Positions 1 to 6,399 of a DNA stretch of 6,409 nucleotides are shown piece by piece. Position 1 is the stretch's first letter. Every line of letters begins with the position of its first letter. The position numbers and the translations under genes are program-made. The notes beneath the pieces are model-generated. The model was not told the origin of the DNA, did no database searches, and worked only from the letters and a program-made list of their open reading frames with translations. This DNA is from Paracoccaceae bacterium. GTDB taxonomy: Bacteria; Pseudomonadota; Alphaproteobacteria; Rhodobacterales; Rhodobacteraceae. The stretch is taken from positions 1-6,409 of the forward strand of contig SPLB01000003.1 of NCBI GenBank assembly GCA_004566265.1. The letters run 5' to 3'.

Positions 1-731
1 GAGGGCAGGTGCAGGCCCATGAACTCCATCAGCATCTGGTTGGTGTTCGCGGTGCCATAGAAGGTGCAGGTGCCGGGACCATGATAGGCGGCCATCTCGG
101 CCTTCAGCAATTCATCCCGGCCGACTTCACCTTTGGCGAATTTCTGTCGGGTCATGGCTTTTTCATCGTTCGAAAGACCCGAGGTCATCGGCCCTGCCGG
201 GATAAATACCGAGGGCAGGTGGCCGAATGTCTGTGCTGCAATGATCAGGCCCGGCACGATTTTGTCGCACACACCAAGGTAGACCGCTGCATCAAAGACA
301 TTGTGCGACAGCGCCACACCGACGCTCATGGCAATGGCGTCACGAGAAAAGAGCGACAGCTCCATTCCGGCCTCACCTTGGGTGATGCCATCACACATCG
401 CAGGCACGCCTCCGGCGACCTGCGCGGTGCCACCAATTTCGCGCACGGCTGTTTTGATCTTCTGCGGATAATCCTCGAACGGCTGGTGGGCCGAGAGCAT
501 GTCATTATAGGCAGTGACAATACCGAGGTGGCCGCCTGTGCCCGAGGCTAGAGTGGCCTGGTCTTCGCCCGCGGCGGCATAGGCGTGCGCCTGACCGGAG
601 CAGCTGAGATGCGCGCGCGCGGGGCCTTTTGAGGCGGCGGCGCGCATGCGGTCCAGATAGGCGCTGCGGGTGGGTGCAGAGCGTGTGATGATCCGTTCGG
701 TGACGGCGGCAATTGTGGCGTTGAGCGTCAT
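1..731 (-). CDS. edd: 6-phosphogluconate dehydratase (Entner-Doudoroff), N-terminal part, cut by window edge
   Basis: Edd dehydrates 6-phosphogluconate to 2-keto-3-deoxy-6-phosphogluconate (KDPG) in the cytoplasm, the first committed step of the Entner-Doudoroff pathway. The reading frame starts at ATG 731 and stays open to base 1, giving 243 codons; the family is about 600 residues, so roughly 40% is present and the end is cut by the window edge, not by mutation. Visible IlvD/Edd-family motifs are [17 protein letters not shown] (73-89), [19 protein letters not shown] (104-122), [10 protein letters not shown] (153-162), [12 protein letters not shown] (171-182) and [14 protein letters not shown] (220-233). 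Cys113, Cys155 and Cys222 lie in conserved motifs and are candidate iron-sulfur ligands (by family, not proven here). The start follows zwf by 37 bases, with a GAGG ribosome-binding sequence 8 bases upstream. It is the third gene of pgi-zwf-edd; eda would be the usual next gene but lies outside. The motifs closely match E. coli Edd rather than IlvD. Confidence 0.96.
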   Translation of the reverse strand, partial: MTLNATIAAVTERIITRSAPTRSAYLDRMRAAASKGPARAHLSCSGQAHAYAAAGEDQATLASGTGGHLGIVTAYNDMLSAHQPFEDYPQKIKTAVREIGGTAQVAGGVPAMCDGITQGEAGMELSLFSRDAIAMSVGVALSHNVFDAAVYLGVCDKIVPGLIIAAQTFGHLPSVFIPAGPMTSGLSNDEKAMTRQKFAKGEVGRDELLKAEMAAYHGPGTCTFYGTANTNQMLMEFMGLHLP

Positions 732-768
732 GGCTGGGGCCTCGTCAGATTGGGAAGGGGAAGGGCGA

Positions 769-2214
769 TCAGGCTTGGATAGGGCGCCAACGACGGTTGT
801 CGCGGTGCATCAGCAGCAGAGAGTCATCGGGGCCCGATCCGCCCTGGTCGTATTGCTGCGGTGCGTTTCCGCTTTCTTCCCACGCGTGTATGATCGGATC
901 GGCCCAGGCCCAGGCGGCCTCGACCTCGTCGCCGCGCATGAACAGGGTCTGATTGCCCCGGATCACATCCATGATCAGCCGTTCATAGGCGTCTTGGCTG
1001 CCGCTGTCGGGCAGGCTGTCGGCGAAAGTCATATCAAGGTTTGCACCCGTAAGGCGCATGCCGCCGGGACCCGGATCCTTGATGGTGGTGCGCAGTTCGA
1101 TCCCTTCGTCCGGTTGCAGACGAATGACCAGCATATTGGCGTCGAGTTCATTGTCTGCGCCAAAGATATTGTGCGGCGGCTTGCGGAAGAACACCGCAAT
1201 TTCGCTTTCGCGGGCGCGCAGGCATTTGCCGGTCCGCAGATAGAAGGGCGTGCCGGCCCAACGCCAGTTGGAGACCTCGGCCTTGATCGCCACATAGCTT
1301 TCGGTGCGGCTGTGGGGGGCGCCTGCGTGATCGCGGTAGCTGTCGCCACCTTCGGCGCTTTCGCGGTACTGGCCACGCACGATGTTTTCTGGTGCAACCG
1401 GCTCCAGTGCTTCAATCACCTTGAGTTTTTCATTGCGCACAGCGTTGGGCGAAAACTTCGCCGGTGGCTCCATCGCCGTCAGGCACAGAAGCTGCATCAG
1501 GTGGTTTTGTACCATGTCGCGCATAGCACCAGACTGATCATAATAGCCCCCGCGCCCGTCGGTTGAGACAGTTTCGGCCACAGTGATCTGCACATGATCG
1601 ATGTGAGAGGAGTTCCACAGCGGTTCAAACAGCGAATTGGCAAAGCGCAGAGCCATAAGGTTCTGTACGGTTTCTTTGCCAAGGTAGTGGTCGATGCGGT
1701 AGATTTGGTCTTCGCGGAAATGGGCGCGAAGCGCGGCATTTAGCGCTTGAGCTGAGGCAAGATCGTGGCCAAAGGGTTTTTCGACCACAATACGGCTGTC
1801 GTCATCGGCGCAGCCTGTGGCTTTCAGACGGCTCGCGATGTCGCCAAAAAGGCTCGGCGCGACCGACAGGTAGAAGGCGTGAATTTCCCCCTCGCGCAGC
1901 ATGGATTTCAGGGTGCCCCAGCCGCCATCCCCTTTGGCATCAACGGGTGCGTAGTCCAGTATATCAAGAAACCGGTCGATGGCCTCCTGGTCGGCGGCAC
2001 CGCCGAAGGTTTCCAACGCGGAGCGCACGTGTTTTTGGAAGGCCGCCCGGTCCATTTGGCTGCGCGAGGCGCCGATAATGCGGCTGTTTTCGCCAAACTG
2101 GCCGATTTGAAAGCGGTGGAACAGGCTGGGCAGGATCTTGCGCTTTGCCAGATCACCGGTCGCCCCGAACAGGACGAAGTCAAAGCTGTCGACGGGAATA
2201 ACGCGGGAAACCAT
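769..2214 (-). CDS. zwf: glucose-6-phosphate 1-dehydrogenase
   Basis: Zwf oxidises glucose-6-phosphate to 6-phosphogluconolactone with NADP+ or NAD+, feeding the Entner-Doudoroff and oxidative pentose-phosphate routes in the cytoplasm. The 481-residue protein is full length for the family. The N-terminal dinucleotide-binding motif [11 protein letters not shown] is at 16-26, EKPFG at 145-149, and the substrate-binding active-site signature RIDHYLGKE at 173-181. His238 in MVQNH (234-238) sits where the catalytic base His240 of the Leuconostoc enzyme is expected. The ATG at 2214 is preceded by AAGGA at an 11-base spacing, slightly long but the only purine-rich site. It lies 62 bases after pgi and 37 before edd on the same strand, so one transcript is likely. 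No pgl follows it, which is unusual because lactonase is a common zwf neighbour. Nothing suggests truncation or frameshift. Coenzyme preference cannot be settled by eye. Confidence 0.98.
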   Translation of the reverse strand: MVSRVIPVDSFDFVLFGATGDLAKRKILPSLFHRFQIGQFGENSRIIGASRSQMDRAAFQKHVRSALETFGGAADQEAIDRFLDILDYAPVDAKGDGGWGTLKSMLREGEIHAFYLSVAPSLFGDIASRLKATGCADDDSRIVVEKPFGHDLASAQALNAALRAHFREDQIYRIDHYLGKETVQNLMALRFANSLFEPLWNSSHIDHVQITVAETVSTDGRGGYYDQSGAMRDMVQNHLMQLLCLTAMEPPAKFSPNAVRNEKLKVIEALEPVAPENIVRGQYRESAEGGDSYRDHAGAPHSRTESYVAIKAEVSNWRWAGTPFYLRTGKCLRARESEIAVFFRKPPHNIFGADNELDANMLVIRLQPDEGIELRTTIKDPGPGGMRLTGANLDMTFADSLPDSGSQDAYERLIMDVIRGNQTLFMRGDEVEAAWAWADPIIHAWEESGNAPQQYDQGGSGPDDSLLLMHRDNRRWRPIQA

Positions 2215-2237
2215 GTGCGGTTCGGTCCTTTTTTGAT

Positions 2238-2268
2238 TGCTCCGGCAAAGGCACTGGATGGCCGGGCA
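2238..2268 (-). repeat. GC-rich inverted repeat between pgi and zwf
   Basis: Within the 62-base gap between pgi and zwf, the minus strand carries an imperfect inverted repeat. Arms TGCCCGGC and GCCGGAGCA pair over 8 base pairs with a single bulged A, around a 14-base loop. It ends about 23 bases before the zwf start codon. A run of A, not T, follows it on the transcribed strand, so it is not a rho-independent terminator of pgi. It could be an RNA processing or stability hairpin that sets the ratio of the two enzymes, or a chance structure in GC-rich DNA. The pairing is read directly from the sequence; the function is a guess. Confidence 0.35.
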
Positions 2269-2276
2269 CGCTGCAG

Positions 2277-3893
2277 TCAGATCAGTTTCTTAAGAAGGCC
2301 CTGAGTCGAGCCATCTTTGCTGGAGGCGTCGCCGCCTTCGAAAAGGGGGTGCAATGACAGGGCCAGCTCTTTGCCCAGCTCCACACCCCATTGATCAAAC
2401 GGGTTGATGTCCCAGATGACGCCTTCGGTGAACACGCGGTGTTCGTACAGCGCGACGATCTGGCCTAGCACAAACGGCGTCAGCTTGGGATAAGCAAGTG
2501 TGAGCGAAGGACGGTTGCCCGGGAAAGTAAAATGACCTGCCATTTCCTCGAGCTTGTCGCCTTCAAAACCACGCTTTGCTGCGACATCGCGGGCGGCTTC
2601 CTTTGACCGTCCCAACATCAGCGCTTCGGATTGGGCTAGGCAATTGGCCTTCAGCAAGGTATGTTGATGCGCCAGTTCGGGCTCATGTGCTTCTTTTGCG
2701 ATCAGAAATTCTGCCGGGGTGACATAGGTGCCCTGGTGCAGCAGCTGGTAAAAGGCGTGTTGGCCGTTGGTGCCGGGTTCCCCCCAGACAATTGGGCCGG
2801 TTTTGCTTTGCACCCAGTCGCCGTTGGTTCTTGCGGACTTGCCGTTGCTCTCCATGTCCAGCTGCTGGATATAGGCTGGCAGGCGCGCCAGGCGCTGGTC
2901 ATAGGGCAGCACCGCGCGCGTGTGATAGCCGCAAATGTTATTGTGCCAGATGCCAATCATACCAAGCAGCGCAGGCAAGTTTTCATCCAGCGGCGCGGTG
3001 CGGAAATGGTCATCCATCGCGGCCGCGCCGGCAAGGAACTTTTGGAAATTCTCCGGGCCGACAGCGATCATGATTGGCAGGCCGATCGGGCCCCACATAG
3101 AATAGCGACCGCCCACCCAATCCTCAAAGCCAAAGACCCGCGACAGTGGAATACCCATGGCTTCGGTCTTGTCCTGCGCGGTAGAGACCGCTGCTAGGTG
3201 TTCAGAAACGTCCTCACCCAGCGCGTCCTGCAACCATTTGATCGCCGTTTTGGCGTTTGTCATAGTTTCAATAGTGTTGAAGGTCTTTGAGGCAATCACA
3301 ATGAGGGTGGTTTTCGGATCCAGCCGTCGCAGTGTGTCGTGAATATGCGCCCCGTCCACGTTGGAGACAAAATGGCAGGCCGGGCCGTCATGATAAGGCG
3401 CCAGCGCCAAAGTCGCCATGGCAGGACCAAGGTCGGAGCCCCCGATGCCAATGTTCACCACATCGGTGAACTTTTTTCCGCCCTGGGGTTTATGCGCGCC
3501 GGTACGCAGTGCTGTAGCAAAACGGGACATCTGGTCCAGCACGGCCTGAACGCCGCTAACAACATTCTGGCCATCGACAATGATTTCCGCATCTGTAGGC
3601 GCCCGTAGTGCGGTGTGCAGTACAGCGCGATCTTCGCTGGTGTTGATCTTTTCGCCATTGAACATCGCTTTGATTTTTTCGGGCAGACCGGCCTCCGCAG
3701 CGAGAGATTTCAGAAGCCACATGGCCCCTTCATCAAGATTGGTCTTGGAGAAGTCGAGAAGCAGATCGCCACAAGAACGTGAAAACCGCTCGAACCGCTC
3801 GGGGCGTTCAAACAGGATGGTAATGTCCCGTTCGTCGATCTCCGCGTAATGGTCAGACAGTTTTTGCCAGATGTCGGTCAGGCGTTGGTTCAT
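2277..3893 (-). CDS. pgi: glucose-6-phosphate isomerase
   Basis: Pgi interconverts glucose-6-phosphate and fructose-6-phosphate. In an organism using the Entner-Doudoroff route it returns fructose-6-phosphate to Zwf, and it supplies hexose phosphate for cell-wall and polysaccharide synthesis. With the start at 3893 the protein has 538 residues, normal for the long bacterial PGI family. Signature 1 is [14 protein letters not shown] (258-271) and signature 2 runs 491-508, ending [10 protein letters not shown]. Sugar-phosphate binding motifs GGSDLG (151-156) and SKTF (202-205) are present. Catalytic residues by family are Glu348 (MESNGK), His379 (TNGQHAFYQ) and Lys508. An in-frame ATG at 3908 would add five residues, but it lacks a well-spaced ribosome-binding site. 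The ATG at 3893 has GAGGA 8 bases upstream, so it is preferred. It is the first gene of pgi-zwf-edd, behind a promoter and a palindromic operator candidate. Confidence 0.98.
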   Translation of the reverse strand: MNQRLTDIWQKLSDHYAEIDERDITILFERPERFERFSRSCGDLLLDFSKTNLDEGAMWLLKSLAAEAGLPEKIKAMFNGEKINTSEDRAVLHTALRAPTDAEIIVDGQNVVSGVQAVLDQMSRFATALRTGAHKPQGGKKFTDVVNIGIGGSDLGPAMATLALAPYHDGPACHFVSNVDGAHIHDTLRRLDPKTTLIVIASKTFNTIETMTNAKTAIKWLQDALGEDVSEHLAAVSTAQDKTEAMGIPLSRVFGFEDWVGGRYSMWGPIGLPIMIAVGPENFQKFLAGAAAMDDHFRTAPLDENLPALLGMIGIWHNNICGYHTRAVLPYDQRLARLPAYIQQLDMESNGKSARTNGDWVQSKTGPIVWGEPGTNGQHAFYQLLHQGTYVTPAEFLIAKEAHEPELAHQHTLLKANCLAQSEALMLGRSKEAARDVAAKRGFEGDKLEEMAGHFTFPGNRPSLTLAYPKLTPFVLGQIVALYEHRVFTEGVIWDINPFDQWGVELGKELALSLHPLFEGGDASSKDGSTQGLLKKLI

Positions 3894-3901
3894 GGATCTG
3901 T

Positions 3902-3906
3902 TCCTC
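3902..3906 (-). promoter_or_regulatory. ribosome-binding site deciding the pgi start
   Basis: GAGGA on the minus strand lies 8 bases before the ATG at 3893. It overlaps the alternative ATG at 3908 (ATGAGGA). The 3908 codon has only an AAGG 12 bases away. This favours the shorter, 538-residue Pgi, whose N-terminus begins MNQRLTDIW. Confidence 0.65.
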
Positions 3907-3911
3907 ATGGT

Positions 3912-3949
3912 CTCGCACTACCTTTTGCGGAAGCGAGTCTCCTCCTCGC
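3912..3949 (-). repeat. three-arm inverted repeat in the pgi leader (possible alternative hairpins)
   Basis: On the transcribed strand the leader contains GCGAG (3949-3945), CTCGC (3937-3933) and GCGAG (3916-3912). The central arm can pair with the first arm around a 7-base loop, GAGGAGA. It can instead pair with the third arm, which lies just ahead of the ATG at 3908. The two 5-base-pair hairpins exclude each other. The first loop holds an AGGAGGAGA sequence resembling a strong ribosome-binding site, yet no start codon follows it at a useful distance. Stems this short are weak and may be chance. No known riboswitch class is recognised. Confidence 0.25.
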
Positions 3950-3963
3950 GGCCTATATTGCAG

Positions 3964-3975
3964 GTTAGCGCTAAC
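3964..3975. promoter_or_regulatory. palindromic operator candidate, LacI-family type
   Basis: GTTAGCGCTAAC is a perfect 12-base palindrome with a central CG; the symmetry stops at the next base on each side. It lies 71 bases upstream of the pgi start. It begins at or next to the predicted transcription start of the promoter at 3983-4010, where a bound protein would block initiation. Even palindromes with a central CG are typical of LacI-family operators, and LacI-family repressors control sugar and central-carbon genes in many Alphaproteobacteria. The palindrome and position are seen directly; the regulator family and repression are inferred. It does not resemble the HexR site known for zwf/edd in gammaproteobacteria. 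A partial match, TTAGCGCT at 1740-1747 inside zwf, is probably coincidence. Confidence 0.6.
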
Positions 3976-3982
3976 GGTTCTA

Positions 3983-4010
3983 GACTTATTTGAGATAAAT
4001 GACGTTTCAA
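3983..4010 (-). promoter_or_regulatory. candidate sigma-70 promoter of the pgi-zwf-edd operon
   Basis: On the minus strand TTGAAA (4010-4005) matches the -35 consensus TTGACA at five of six positions. After a 16-base spacer comes TAAGTC (3988-3983), a weak -10 match. Transcription would start near 3976, giving a leader of about 83 bases and placing the palindrome 3964-3975 at the start site. A rival -10, TATAGG near 3951-3956, would put the palindrome between -35 and -10 instead. Both arrangements fit repression. The -35 hexamer is better supported than the -10. Confidence 0.45.
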
Positions 4011-4011
4011 T

Positions 4012-4033
4012 TGCGCTCGGCACAGCGAGCGCA
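4012..4033. repeat. 8-bp perfect inverted repeat next to the pgi promoter
   Basis: Arms TGCGCTCG (4012-4019) and CGAGCGCA (4026-4033) are perfect inverted copies separated by six bases. The repeat abuts the upstream side of the predicted -35 box. No T-run follows on either strand, so a rho-independent terminator is unlikely. Its position would suit a second protein-binding site, for example for an activator, but I cannot name the protein. It could also be a remnant of a transcription stop behind ureG. Confidence 0.4.
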
Positions 4034-4148
4034 GCATCAAAAGACATCAAGGTTGGATTTGCGATCATTTTGCACCTGGGCCGGTTCCAACGCAAAGATG
4101 TATCGCACGGGCGCAGGCGCGGCACAAACCTTCAACGAATCAAATGGC

Positions 4149-4183
4149 AAAAAAAGGGTATAGAAAGCGCAGTTACGCCCCTT
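4149..4183 (-). terminator. weak candidate terminator behind ureG
   Basis: On the minus strand, about 115 bases after the ureG stop, AAGGG (4183-4179) can pair with CCCTT (4158-4154) around a 20-base loop, leading into a run of seven T (4155-4149). The T-run is the clearest part. The stem is only five base pairs and the loop is long, so termination may be inefficient. It is the only T-rich stop-like site between ureG and pgi. Confidence 0.3.
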
Positions 4184-4299
4184 GCAACTGCAAGAGCAGC
4201 GCCGATGCGACCCAGAAGGTAAGGTGGAGAATGTGTCGGCCTGCCGCTTCAGGTGTCTCCGTGCGAGAAAGGCTGCCCGAAAGGAAGGGTGATGTTGCT

Positions 4300-4941
4300 T
4301 TAATCGGCGTCAGCCAAAAGTGGAGAGTCAATACCACCAATCTCACAGAGATGCTGGATCACGGCCTCGACACCCGTGTCATGACGCAGCGCGGTGAAAA
4401 CAAAAGGTAGGCCGGCGCGCATCCGCGCGGCGTCTTGGTCCATGACGTCGAGACTTGCACCCACATGTGGGGCAAGGTCGGTTTTATTGATGATCAACAG
4501 GTCAGATCGCGTGATCGCGGGGCCACCCTTGCGGGGAATTTCCTCGCCTGCTGCGACGTCGATGACATAGAGCGTTACATCTGCCAGTTCCGGCGAAAAG
4601 GTGGCAGACAGGTTGTCGCCGCCGCTTTCAATCAAGACAATCTCAACCTCAGGGTGGCGTTTTTGCATTTCCGCCACTGCCGCGAGGTTGATGGAGGCAT
4701 CTTCACGGATCGCGGTATGTGGACACCCGCCGGTCTCAACCCCGATCACGCGATCCTGCGGCAGAATTTGCTGGCGCATCAGTGCCTCGGCATCTTCTCG
4801 GGTGTAGATGTCATTGGTAATCACACCGATAGAATGGTGCGGCGCAAGCGCACGGGCGAGATGGGCGGTCAGCGTGGTTTTTCCGGCTCCAACGGGGCCG
4901 CCGATGCCCACTCGCAGCGGGCCGTTTGGAGAAGGGGTCAT
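4300..4941 (-). CDS. ureG: urease accessory GTPase UreG
   Basis: UreG is the SIMIBI-class GTPase that powers nickel delivery into the urease active site, acting in the cytoplasm with UreE (nickel donor) and the UreF/UreD complex on apo-urease. The 213-residue protein is normal length. It carries Walker A GPVGAGKT (15-22), the nickel-binding CPH motif (Cys73-Pro-His75) within [21 protein letters not shown] (105-110), and the guanine-specificity motif NKTD (152-155). The ATG at 4941 overlaps the ureF stop in an ATGA arrangement, and an AAGGA lies 10 bases upstream inside ureF, so translation is coupled. It is the last gene of the urease unit; the stop is TAA at 4302-4300. HypB is a related GTPase, but the sequence and the ureEF neighbours make UreG certain. 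Confidence 0.98.
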   Translation of the reverse strand: MTPSPNGPLRVGIGGPVGAGKTTLTAHLARALAPHHSIGVITNDIYTREDAEALMRQQILPQDRVIGVETGGCPHTAIREDASINLAAVAEMQKRHPEVEIVLIESGGDNLSATFSPELADVTLYVIDVAAGEEIPRKGGPAITRSDLLIINKTDLAPHVGASLDVMDQDAARMRAGLPFVFTALRHDTGVEAVIQHLCEIGGIDSPLLADAD

Positions 4942-5582
4942 GAACGGAAGATCCTTGAATATTGGGTTTCATGGCGCATGGACGCGATGTCTGCGGAAAA
5001 GGACGCGCCTGACAGTTGGGTCAAGTCACCCGACAGGGTGGCTTCGGTCGTTTTGTGGATGATAGGCGAGAGGGCTGAAAGGCGCCGTTGCCCTTCGAGC
5101 TGGCCGAGCGAAAGAAGCCTTTGCCCGGCCGAGATGAGGTTCGACACAAAGGCGTGCAGATACATCTTCTGGGTGAGTTCCAGAGCAATGCCGTGTTTTT
5201 GGGCCGCATATCCCAGCGCGACTGGATAGGTCAGGGGGGGTATGTCCTTGCCCCAGATTGCCGCCGTCGTTCTGCAAAACGCGTCGCCCTGCAGGGCAGT
5301 TTCTCGCAGTCGCTCGGCAGAGGGGCAGAAGGCACGGGCGATCTCGTCAATACCCTGTGTCTCCTCCAGGCCATTTGCCTTGTACGCAGCCGCCAGCAAC
5401 AGGGCATCGGAACGCGCTCCGCCGTGGGTCAGCAGATCCTCGAGCCAAAGGGACAAATCCGCACCATCTCTAACCGTGCCATCTGCCACGGCGGCCTCCA
5501 GTCCGTGGCTATAGGCAAAAGCCCCCACCGGGTAAGCAGGAGAGAGCCATTGCATCAGGACGACAGCCGCCTCACTTGTCAT
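4938..5582 (-). CDS. ureF: urease accessory protein UreF
   Basis: UreF binds the UreD(H)-urease complex and acts as the gate and effector for UreG during nickel insertion and lysine carbamylation. From the ATG at 5582 the protein has 214 residues, usual for the family. Recognisable parts are [18 protein letters not shown] (12-29) near the start, a [15 protein letters not shown] stretch in the helical C-terminal half, and the conserved tail ending YSRIFRS (208-214). The frame stays open upstream to 5675, but that extension is read across the histidine-rich end of ureE and does not look like UreF. The 5582 start gives an 11-base overlap with ureE (ATGACAAGTGA) and the expected N-terminus. No good ribosome-binding site precedes it, so initiation probably depends on ribosomes finishing ureE. 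The stop overlaps the ureG start by four bases. Confidence 0.96.
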   Translation of the reverse strand: MTSEAAVVLMQWLSPAYPVGAFAYSHGLEAAVADGTVRDGADLSLWLEDLLTHGGARSDALLLAAAYKANGLEETQGIDEIARAFCPSAERLRETALQGDAFCRTTAAIWGKDIPPLTYPVALGYAAQKHGIALELTQKMYLHAFVSNLISAGQRLLSLGQLEGQRRLSALSPIIHKTTEATLSGDLTQLSGASFSADIASMRHETQYSRIFRS

Positions 5583-6087
5583 GACGTGGCCCGTGATCGT
5601 GAGCATGCCCCGCGCCGGTGTGATGGGTGTGGCCGTGTTCATGCGCATGGGTGCGACCATGGCCATATGCGCCACCTTCGGGGGTAAAGGGCTCTGTCAC
5701 CTCCAATACTTCCGCACCCAGATGCGCAAGCATCGCCTTGATCACATGGTCGCGCTGGATGAGCAGGCGGCTGGCTTCAATCTGGCAGGGGGTATGGCGA
5801 TTGCCAATGTGCCAAGCAACGCGATTGAGCGAGCTTGCGCGCACTTCGAGCAAGGGCTCTGGCGCGGCGACCACTAGGACCTCACCGCCGCCCTCTAGGT
5901 GAAGAACACCACCGTGGTCCAGCGATGTGGTCTGGGGCAGGTCAACAAGAAGCCGTGCTCCGCTGTCGCAGGTCAGAACCTTGCGGCGCAGAAAGCGGGC
6001 GTCGTAGCCGAGGGTGACTTTGTCGCGCGGCGTGCCGTCATGGGCATGCCCATGATAGGCACGCGCGGTAAGCTGTGGAGCGCTCAT
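5572..6087 (-). CDS. ureE: urease accessory nickel metallochaperone UreE
   Basis: UreE is a cytoplasmic dimeric metallochaperone that carries Ni2+ to the UreG-UreF-UreD-urease complex. The 171-residue protein has an N-terminal peptide-binding-like domain (about 1-75) and a C-terminal metal-binding domain. The latter includes WHIGNRHTPCQ (92-102), in which His93 corresponds to the conserved dimer-interface nickel ligand (His96 in Klebsiella UreE). A histidine-rich tail from 143 to 169 has 11 His in 27 residues, like the tails that bind extra nickel in some UreE proteins. A small HGHAH-type cluster also occurs at 12-16. The ATG at 6087 follows a G-rich stretch (GGGGGCG) that can serve as a modest ribosome-binding site. 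It begins 31 bases after the DUF1127 gene and overlaps ureF by 11 bases. Confidence 0.97.
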   Translation of the reverse strand: MSAPQLTARAYHGHAHDGTPRDKVTLGYDARFLRRKVLTCDSGARLLVDLPQTTSLDHGGVLHLEGGGEVLVVAAPEPLLEVRASSLNRVAWHIGNRHTPCQIEASRLLIQRDHVIKAMLAHLGAEVLEVTEPFTPEGGAYGHGRTHAHEHGHTHHTGAGHAHDHGPRHDK

Positions 6088-6118
6088 TCACGCCCCCATT
6101 CAGCGCAAGGTGCTAAAA

Positions 6119-6337
6119 TCAGATGTACATTTTGTCGGCAAAGACATAGCGCACGATGTCGTCGCGGCGCAGGCCCTTGGCTGCCAGTTCGGCATCGGTC
6201 AGGTTGTTCAGCTCTTCGATCAGCTGAGCACGGCTGCCGGACAGCGCGATGGATTCGATCAGGTCCGCCAATTTCGCGGTGAAACGTGCGAAGAAGCCGG
6301 ATGCTTTTGGTGCTGCAAAATCGGTTGCGTATGCCAT
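6119..6337 (-). CDS. small DUF1127 (YjiS-like) protein
   Basis: This 72-residue protein ends with the typical DUF1127 pattern: RAQLIEELNNLTDAELAAKG (36-55) followed by LRRDDIVRYVFADKMYI. DUF1127 proteins are short, mostly helical, basic to neutral, and common in Alphaproteobacteria. Some are stress-induced, and a Rhodobacter member (CcaF1) has been described as an RNA-binding protein; the role of this one is unknown. No signal peptide or membrane segment is seen. AGGAG lies 9 bases before the ATG at 6337, a strong ribosome-binding site that supports this start. It precedes ureE by 31 bases with no terminator between, so cotranscription with ureEFG is likely. Whether it helps urease maturation or merely shares the operon cannot be told. 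Confidence 0.85.
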   Translation of the reverse strand: MAYATDFAAPKASGFFARFTAKLADLIESIALSGSRAQLIEELNNLTDAELAAKGLRRDDIVRYVFADKMYI

Positions 6338-6386
6338 TTGGGATCACTCCTGTATCAGATGTTCTCCCTCCCCTGCAGACAACATA

Positions 6387-6399
6387 GCCGCAGTGCGGC
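6387..6399. repeat. 13-base palindrome upstream of the DUF1127 gene
   Basis: GCCGCA and TGCGGC flank a single central base, a perfect inverted repeat 50 bases ahead of the DUF1127 start. On the minus strand it is followed at once by TATGTT (6386-6381), a possible -10 element, but no convincing -35 box is visible 16-18 bases upstream. As RNA it could form only a five-base-pair stem with a three-base loop, without a T-run. It may be an operator or chance. The sequence beyond 6409 is needed to judge. Confidence 0.3.

Larger units (their letters stand above)
3894..4299. other. non-coding region between ureG and pgi
   Basis: This 406-base stretch separates the urease accessory unit from the pgi operon. 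I see no gene in it. It is visibly richer in A and T than the flanking genes in places (for example 3955-4010 and 4133-4166), as expected for a control region. From the ureG side it holds a T-run with a weak hairpin (4149-4183), a GC-rich inverted repeat (4012-4033), a promoter candidate (3983-4010), a perfect palindrome (3964-3975) and the pgi leader. The portion 4190-4299 shows no structure I can name. No tRNA-like cloverleaf was found. Confidence 0.7.

Noticed and set aside
9..551. Plus-strand open frame (180 codons) at the left end
   Set aside because: It is antisense to edd, which reads cleanly on the minus strand with all expected motifs.
670..1566. Long plus-strand open frame (298 codons) opposite zwf
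   Set aside because: It is antisense to a full-length, motif-perfect zwf, its product resembles no family I know, and GC-rich codon bias commonly opens such frames.
1740..1747. TTAGCGCT inside zwf as a second operator
   Set aside because: It matches only part of the 12-base palindrome and is explained by ordinary Leu-Asn-Ala codons.
3853..4125. Minus-strand open frame (90 codons) through the pgi promoter region
   Set aside because: It covers the promoter, the palindrome and the pgi start, shows no family features and no good ribosome-binding site. I treat it as chance.
4169..4194. Overlapping short inverted repeats (GCAGTT/AACTGC and CTTGCA/TGCAAG)
   Set aside because: Stems of six base pairs with either an impossibly small loop or no adjacent T-run; not enough to call a separate element or small RNA.
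4144..4410. Plus-strand open frame (88 codons) from the intergenic region into ureG
   Set aside because: Its second half is antisense to ureG and the product is rich in K/R without recognisable pattern. No ribosome-binding site that would make it convincing.
4435..5229. Plus-strand open frame (264 codons) opposite ureG and ureF
   Set aside because: It spans two real genes on the other strand, including their overlap, and has no recognisable domain.
4938..5675. Longer ureF starting at ATG 5675
   Set aside because: The additional 31 residues are read across the ureE His-rich tail and do not look like UreF; the 5582 start fits the family and the operon overlap.
5088..5687. Plus-strand open frame (199 codons) opposite ureF and the ureE end
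   Set aside because: It is a shadow of the ureF codon pattern, with no family resemblance.
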